From Bacteroidales bacterium (GTDB lineage: Bacteria > Bacteroidota > Bacteroidia > Bacteroidales > UBA3824): a stretch of 44,577 nt of DNA. The stretch lies in the NCBI GenBank assembly GCA_017962175.1, contig JAGCVU010000289.1, forward strand, positions 1 to 44,577, written 5' to 3'. The notes under the pieces were generated by a model. The model saw only the letters and a list, made by a program, of their open reading frames with translations. It was not told the origin of the DNA and searched no databases. Both the position numbers and the translations under genes were made by a program. Shown in pieces: positions 39,956 through 44,577 of this stretch (positions are counted from its first letter, which is position 1; the number at the start of each line of letters is the position of its first letter).

Positions 39956-42445
39956 TTAGCCCATTACCACTTTTACGATAATTTTTTCACCGTTTTTGGC
40001 AAGTGGAATTATATTTCCTGATATTTTATTATCACCTACATAAACCTCTTTTACGCCTTTTTGAACGCCTGAGGGGTTAGAAACGGTGATTTCGTAGGTT
40101 GCACCACGGAATTTTCGTGTAATTTTATACGATTTTACCGTTTTTGGAACGCAAGGATCTACCAAAATGCCGTTGTAATCGGGTTTGATTCCGAGGATAA
40201 ATTGCGTAATGGTGTACCAGTTCCAAGCGGCGGTTCCGGTGAGCCATGAGTTTTTGCCTTCGCCCGGACGAGCGGCGTCTTTACCAGCCACCATCTGCGA
40301 GTAAACGTAAGGTTCAACTTTGTGCAATGTCTGGTCTTTGATATATGCGGGACAGATTTTGGTGTAGTGTTCCCAAGCGTCGTCGCCACGTCCTGCAACG
40401 GTTTCGCCAATGATAACCCAAGGATTGTTGTGGCAGAAAATACCTGCGTTCTCCTTGTAACCAGCAGGATATGAGCTAATTTCGCCCATTTCTACGTGGT
40501 AAGTGGTGTAAGCGGGATTGTTGAGCACCATACCGTGTTCGCTGTCTAAGTATTTTTTGCACGAATCGAGCGATTTGTCTACCATACCGTCTTCCAAACC
40601 GATGCCTGCCATTGTGCAACAGCCTTGACTTTCGATAAAGATTTTGCCCTCTTCGTTTTCTTTTGAACCAATCTTGTTGCCGTAGAAATCGTATGCACGC
40701 AAGTACCATTCGCCGTCCCAACCGTGTTTTTTAACGGCTTCTACCATTGCGTCAACGTATTTTTGAGCGCGGCAAGCCTCGTCGGTGCGGCTCAGCTGAC
40801 GGCAAAGGTTAACATAATCGTTGCCACAAACTACAAACAAACCTGCAATCATAAGTGATTCTGCCTTAGAACCTTCGGTTTTGTTTTCGGTGGTTTGGAA
40901 CGATTCGTTGGGGTCCCAAGAAAAACAGTTGAGGTTGAGACAGTCGTTCCAGTCAGCGCGACCAATCAAAGGTAATGCGTGAGGTCCGAGGTTTTCGATT
41001 ACGTGGTTGAACGATATTTTAAGGTGCTCAAAGAGAGACACTTCGGTGCCGGGTTTATTGTCCCACGGAACTTGCTCGTTGAGAATTGAGAAGTCGCCGG
41101 TTTCTTTGATATAAGCTACTGTACCGAAAATCAGCCACATAGGGTCGTCGTTGAAACCACCGCCAATATCGTTGTTGCCGCGTTTGGTAAGGGGCTGATA
41201 TTGATGGTAGCATCCTCCGTCGGGGAACTGTGTGGAAGCAATGTCGATAATTCTTTGACGTGCACGTGAAGGCACTTGGTGAACAAAGCCCACGAGGTCT
41301 TGGTTTGAATCTCTGAAACCCATTCCACGACCGATTCCGCTCTCGAAGAACGATGCCGAACGTGAGAAATTGAATGTTATCATACATTGATATTGGTTCC
41401 AGATGTTTACCATGCGGTTGAGGCGTTCGTCAGACGATTCAAGCACGTAACGATCCAAAAGGTCGTCCCACATAGAGCGCAATTCGGCAAAAGCTGCGTC
41501 AACTGCCTCAACGGTAGAGAATTTCTCAATTGTGGCTTTTGCTTTCTTCTTATTTAATAAGGTGCGGTCTGATGCCTGCGATGTGATGAGTTCGCCCGAT
41601 TGTTTGCGTGCAAGCTCGGCGTTGTCGAATTTTTCGTTTTGCTCGTTTTCTACATAGCCGAGAAGGAAAATAAAGTTTTTCTCCTCGCCCGGAGCAAGGC
41701 ACACCTCTATATAATGCGATGCAATGGGGCTCCATCCGTGAGCAAGACTGTTAGACGGTTTGCCATCTACAACGCATTGAGGTGCAGATAGTTCGTTGTA
41801 AAGTCCGATGAAAGATTCGCGGTCGGTGTCGTATCCGTTAACAGGCACATTTACAGAGTAATATGCGTAATGGTTGCGGCGTTCTTTGTATTCAGTTTTG
41901 TGGTAGATAACCGAGCCGTCGATTTCAACCTCGCCAGTAGAGAAGTTGCGCTGGAAATTCTCCATATCGGTGGCAGCATTCCACAAGCACCATTCCTGGA
42001 AAGAGAACAGCTTGATAGTTTTCTTTTCCGAAGTGGTATTCTTGAGGGTGAGTTTCTGCACCTCTGCCCAAGTTTTTAGGGGAACAAAGAAGAGAGCCGA
42101 AGCCTCTATGCCGTTTTTCACACCTTTTATAATAGTATAGTTCATACCGTGGCGACATTCGTAAAAGTCGAGCGGAGTTTTGCAAGGTTTCCATCCGGGC
42201 GACCAAACAGTGCCGTTGTCGTTGATGTAGAAATAGCGGCCGCCGTTGTCCATAGGTATGCCGTTGTAGCGGTAGCGAGTGATGCGGCGGAATTTTGCAT
42301 CTTTATAAAAGCTGTAACCTCCTGCGGTATTGGAGATTAGCGAAAAGAAATCCTCATTGCCGAGATAATTGATCCACGGCCAAGGTGTTGCGGGATTTGT
42401 AATTACAAACTCCCTGTTTTTGTCATCGTAGTGTCCGTATTGCAT
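39956..42445 (-). CDS. cbp: GH94 cellobiose phosphorylase
   Basis: 829 residues, no signal peptide, hence cytoplasmic. The whole chain follows the Cellulomonas gilvus-type enzyme: [18 protein letters not shown] at the start, [78 protein letters not shown], the catalytic segment [16 protein letters not shown] (D501 as general acid), and [15 protein letters not shown]. It converts cellobiose plus phosphate to glucose 1-phosphate and glucose, saving ATP. Family members also act on laminaribiose or cellodextrins, but the near-continuous match favours cellobiose. It lies outside the PUL by about 10 kb, so a shared role in beta-glucan use is inference. Confidence 0.95.
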   Translation of the reverse strand: MQYGHYDDKNREFVITNPATPWPWINYLGNEDFFSLISNTAGGYSFYKDAKFRRITRYRYNGIPMDNGGRYFYINDNGTVWSPGWKPCKTPLDFYECRHGMNYTIIKGVKNGIEASALFFVPLKTWAEVQKLTLKNTTSEKKTIKLFSFQEWCLWNAATDMENFQRNFSTGEVEIDGSVIYHKTEYKERRNHYAYYSVNVPVNGYDTDRESFIGLYNELSAPQCVVDGKPSNSLAHGWSPIASHYIEVCLAPGEEKNFIFLLGYVENEQNEKFDNAELARKQSGELITSQASDRTLLNKKKAKATIEKFSTVEAVDAAFAELRSMWDDLLDRYVLESSDERLNRMVNIWNQYQCMITFNFSRSASFFESGIGRGMGFRDSNQDLVGFVHQVPSRARQRIIDIASTQFPDGGCYHQYQPLTKRGNNDIGGGFNDDPMWLIFGTVAYIKETGDFSILNEQVPWDNKPGTEVSLFEHLKISFNHVIENLGPHALPLIGRADWNDCLNLNCFSWDPNESFQTTENKTEGSKAESLMIAGLFVVCGNDYVNLCRQLSRTDEACRAQKYVDAMVEAVKKHGWDGEWYLRAYDFYGNKIGSKENEEGKIFIESQGCCTMAGIGLEDGMVDKSLDSCKKYLDSEHGMVLNNPAYTTYHVEMGEISSYPAGYKENAGIFCHNNPWVIIGETVAGRGDDAWEHYTKICPAYIKDQTLHKVEPYVYSQMVAGKDAARPGEGKNSWLTGTAAWNWYTITQFILGIKPDYNGILVDPCVPKTVKSYKITRKFRGATYEITVSNPSGVQKGVKEVYVGDNKISGNIIPLAKNGEKIIVKVVMG

Positions 42446-42483
42446 TTTTACAGAAATAAGTTTTTAACATTATTTATCACAGC

Positions 42484-42491
42484 CAAAGGTA
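42484..42491 (-). promoter_or_regulatory. -7 box of the GH94 gene
   Basis: Reads TACCTTTG on the minus strand, about 40 bases before the start. No TACTGCAAA-type operator is visible here, unlike in the PUL. Confidence 0.5.
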
Positions 42492-42542
42492 GGGTATTTT
42501 TTGATACTCCAGTTTATTTATTCGAAAAAAAACAAAAAATAA

Positions 42543-42573
42543 TTGACTTTTATGATTTTTATCCGTACCTTTA
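42543..42573 (+). promoter_or_regulatory. Promoter of the first STAS-like gene
   Basis: TTG (42543-42545), 20-base spacer, TACCTTTA (42566-42573): near-consensus Bacteroidota promoter, divergent from the GH94 promoter. Confidence 0.5.
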
Positions 42574-42633
42574 CACCAAATAGAAAAACCAAGCAACTAA
42601 AAAATACGTATTCAAAGAATATAATTGCCTAAA

Positions 42634-43059
42634 ATGCATAGCACAATGATACTTCGCGACGACAGATACATTACCATCACAATGGACGAAGACAAATCGC
42701 TGTTCAGAACCTGTTGGAAAGAGGCCAGCAGCAATATCACCGACACCGAAGAACTGAAATCCATAATCACCGACATCTGCCAAAAATTAGTAATCAGCCA
42801 TCCCCGCAACTATATTGCCAATCAAAAAGCCAAGGAAGTGGCATATCCGGTTGACATTCAACGTTGGGTGGCAGAACAACTCTACGCCGCCAGTTGCGCA
42901 GCCTCGATAAAATATGTGGCAACAATAGAATCGTCAAATATTTCGGTATCAATGAGCAACGATCAGATGATTGGCGAAGTGGAAATTAAAAATGGAATAA
43001 AAGTTGCAACGTTTAGCGACGAATTAGCGGCATTGAAATGGATGAATATAGAAAAATAA
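42634..43059 (+). CDS. SpoIIAA/STAS-like small protein, copy 1
   Basis: 141 residues from ATG 42634; ATG 42646 (MILRDDRYITITMDED) is the start that aligns best with the next gene. Pattern: an N-terminal beta hairpin (DDRYITITMDED), TCWKEAS, a long helix, HPRNYIANQKAKEVAYPVDIQRWVAEQL and a C-terminal ALKWMNIEK. This resembles the SpoIIAA-like/STAS fold proteins of Bacteroidota, of unknown role. It shares about a quarter to a third of positions with the next gene, so the two are tandem paralogues. Possibly a signalling or stress adaptor; no partner kinase or phosphatase is adjacent. Confidence 0.7.
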   Translation: MHSTMILRDDRYITITMDEDKSLFRTCWKEASSNITDTEELKSIITDICQKLVISHPRNYIANQKAKEVAYPVDIQRWVAEQLYAASCAASIKYVATIESSNISVSMSNDQMIGEVEIKNGIKVATFSDELAALKWMNIEK

Positions 43060-43101
43060 AAAAAAGTTTTATCAAGATTCTTTTTTTTACAGTATATTTT
43101 A

Positions 43102-43109
43102 TAATTTCG
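43102..43109 (+). promoter_or_regulatory. Weak -7 box before the second STAS-like gene
   Basis: TAATTTCG, one mismatch to TAnnTTTG, after a T8 run. Leader about 30 bases. Confidence 0.35.
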
Positions 43110-43145
43110 CCAGATAATTAGTAACACCAACTAACAAGAAAAATA

Positions 43146-43565
43146 ATGCAAGTAATTAAGGATGACGAATATGTAAAGATAACATTCGACGAAGAAACTA
43201 AAGTGTTGGGTACCAGATGGAAACCAACAAGTTTCGACGACGATTTATCTGAAGAGTATATAAGAGAGGTGATTAATCTTATTTCAGACTCGCTCGCCTC
43301 TACTCAGGCCGACTATTATCTTGCCGACCAGACCAACCGTGGCGTTGTGTACGATGAGAATATGCAGAAATGGGTACTCAAAAAACTCATGGAAGGCGGC
43401 GAAAAAGCCAACCTCAAAAAATGTGCAGTGGTTCAGTCGGTTGATTTCTTTGTGGGCATGAGCAACGAACAACTGCTCAAAGGAGCTGTCACCGATATTG
43501 CATACAAATGTTTCAGCCATCGTCGTGAGGCTATCGAATGGCTCGGCGTAAAAGATTACGAATAA
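43146..43565 (+). CDS. SpoIIAA/STAS-like small protein, copy 2
   Basis: 139 residues, MQVIKDDEYVKITFDEETK...TRWKPTS...DYYLADQTNRGVVYDENMQKWVLKKLMEGG...KKCAVVQSVDFFVGMSNEQLL...FSHRREAIEWLGV. It aligns with the preceding gene over its full length (DDxY-x-I-T-DE, W-x-xS, Y-x-A-x-Q, Q-x-W-V, VGMSNEQ versus VSMSNDQ, A-x-x-WL/M). Same STAS-like fold inference and same uncertainty. It lies 26 bases upstream of the aldolase gene, so it may be co-transcribed with it. Confidence 0.72.
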   Translation: MQVIKDDEYVKITFDEETKVLGTRWKPTSFDDDLSEEYIREVINLISDSLASTQADYYLADQTNRGVVYDENMQKWVLKKLMEGGEKANLKKCAVVQSVDFFVGMSNEQLLKGAVTDIAYKCFSHRREAIEWLGVKDYE

Positions 43566-43591
43566 AACATAATTTTATAAAATACACACAA

Positions 43592-44577
43592 ATGGTTTCA
43601 TACAAAGAATTAGGATTGGTAAACACAAAAGAAATGTTTGCCAAGGCAGTAAAAGGCGGATACGCAATTCCCGCTTTCAACTTCAACACAATGGAACAGA
43701 TGCAGGCTATTGTTCAAGCCGCAGTTGAAACAAAATCTCCTGTTATTATGCAGGTTTCTAAGGGCGCACGCAACTACGCTAACGCTACTATCCTCCGCTA
43801 CATGGCTCAGGGTGCAGTAGAATACGCAAAAGAACTTGGTTGCCCCAACCCCCAAATCGTTCTTCACTTGGATCACGGTGATACTTTCGAGCTCTGCAAA
43901 GATTGTATCGACATGGGCTTCTCTTCTGTTATGATCGACGGTAGCTCGCTTCCTTACGAAGAGAACATCGCTCTTGCTAAGAAAGTGGTTGACTACGCTC
44001 ACAAATACGACGTTACTGTTGAGGCAGAACTCGGCGTACTTGCAGGTGTTGAAGATGAAGTTTCTTCGGCTGTTTCGCACTACACCAAACCCGAAGAAGT
44101 TATCGACTTCTCTCAGCGTACAGGTTGCGACTCGCTCGCTATCTCGATAGGTACATCGCACGGTGCTTACAAATTTACTCCCGCACAATGCACACGCGAC
44201 CCCAAAACCGGAAAACTCGTTCCTCCTCCATTGGCATTCGACATTCTTCACGAAATCGAAAAGAAACTTCCCGGTTTCCCGATCGTTCTCCACGGCTCAT
44301 CTTCTGTTCCCCAAGACGAAGTTGACACAATCAACAAGTATGGCGGTAAACTTCCCGATGCAGTAGGTATTCCTGAGGAGCAGCTCCGCGAGGCTTCTAA
44401 GAGCGCTGTTTGCAAAATCAACATCGACTCTGACTCTCGTCTCGCTATGACTGCAGCTATCCGCATATACTTGTCAGAGAATCCTTCGCACTTCGATCCT
44501 CGTCAGTATCTCAAACACGCTCGCGAGAACATGAAGATGATGTACATCCTCAAAATCGTGAACGTACTCGGCTCTAA
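43592..44577 (+). CDS. fba: Class II fructose-1,6-bisphosphate aldolase, C-terminus cut by window end
   Basis: 328 complete codons visible, close to the full length for Bacteroidota enzymes. Zinc-aldolase motifs: FNFNTMEQMQAI, LHLDHGDTFE (catalytic D94, zinc ligand H95), SVMIDGSSLPYEENI, EAELGVLAGVEDE, SIGTSHGAYKF, LHGSSSVP and NIDSDSRLAMT. It splits fructose 1,6-bisphosphate into dihydroxyacetone phosphate and glyceraldehyde 3-phosphate in glycolysis and gluconeogenesis, in the cytoplasm. Codon use looks biased toward C-ending codons, as expected for a highly expressed gene. Start at ATG 43592 after an A-rich leader. Confidence 0.96.
   Translation, partial: MVSYKELGLVNTKEMFAKAVKGGYAIPAFNFNTMEQMQAIVQAAVETKSPVIMQVSKGARNYANATILRYMAQGAVEYAKELGCPNPQIVLHLDHGDTFELCKDCIDMGFSSVMIDGSSLPYEENIALAKKVVDYAHKYDVTVEAELGVLAGVEDEVSSAVSHYTKPEEVIDFSQRTGCDSLAISIGTSHGAYKFTPAQCTRDPKTGKLVPPPLAFDILHEIEKKLPGFPIVLHGSSSVPQDEVDTINKYGGKLPDAVGIPEEQLREASKSAVCKINIDSDSRLAMTAAIRIYLSENPSHFDPRQYLKHARENMKMMYILKIVNVLGS

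Overview
The window reads as chromosomal DNA of a Bacteroidales bacterium (phylum Bacteroidota). It carries a SusC/SusD polysaccharide-utilisation locus (PUL), and promoters of the Bacteroidota type (TAnnTTTG at -7, often TTTG or TTG about 19-21 bases upstream). It also has FadL/OmpP1 and PorT-like outer-membrane barrels and lipoproteins whose cysteine is followed by acidic residues. Two genes end in type IX secretion (T9SS) sorting domains, which argues for a T9SS-bearing lineage rather than Bacteroides itself. I did not see rRNA, tRNA, CRISPR or insertion sequences.

Layout. Positions 1-7346 hold the start of transketolase (minus), a hybrid sensor kinase with degenerate catalytic residues (minus), a divergent PASTA protein / T9SS protein / RluD operon, and two small outer-membrane barrels. 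Positions 7437-10685 encode a large BspA-like leucine-rich-repeat surface protein preceded by a nine-G tract. It converges on dxs (10690-12609). Positions 12610-16341 form an accessory strip: a radical SAM relic, two AT-rich orphan genes, an Rpn-type PD-(D/E)XK nuclease and an intact radical SAM gene. They share repeated promoter modules.

Positions 16405-31689 are the centre of interest, a beta-glucan PUL. On the minus strand run susC, susD, a PKD/CBM surface glycan-binding lipoprotein, a BACON-GH16 endoglucanase, a cysteine-rich lipoprotein of unknown family and a GH128 endo-beta-1,3-glucanase. A GH3 beta-glucosidase is divergent from susC, and a membrane-spanning LuxR-type regulator (beta-propeller, Y_Y_Y, TM, HTH) lies at the far end. 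The 348-base divergent intergenic region between susC and GH3 contains five copies of a TACTGCAAA motif. They form two pairs, each with 22-base spacing, facing two matching promoters in mirror symmetry. The same core occurs once at the regulator's own promoter. I infer this is the regulator's operator set.

Positions 31716-44577 are mostly core genes: accD, a FadL-type porin, an unknown exported protein, sbcC and sbcD, a histone H1-like (Hc1) protein, a GH94 cellobiose phosphorylase, two tandem SpoIIAA/STAS-like small proteins and the class II fructose-bisphosphate aldolase gene, which runs off the end.

How the genes may work together (inference): surface GH16 and GH128 cut beta-1,3- or mixed-linkage glucan held by the SusD, PKD/CBM and cysteine-rich lipoproteins. 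SusC imports the oligosaccharides. The GH3 enzyme, whose lipobox lacks the acidic surface-export signal, finishes them in the periplasm. GH94 could phosphorolyse cellobiose in the cytoplasm, feeding the glycolytic genes around it. All calls come from reading translated sequence and motifs by eye; no alignment or database search was run.
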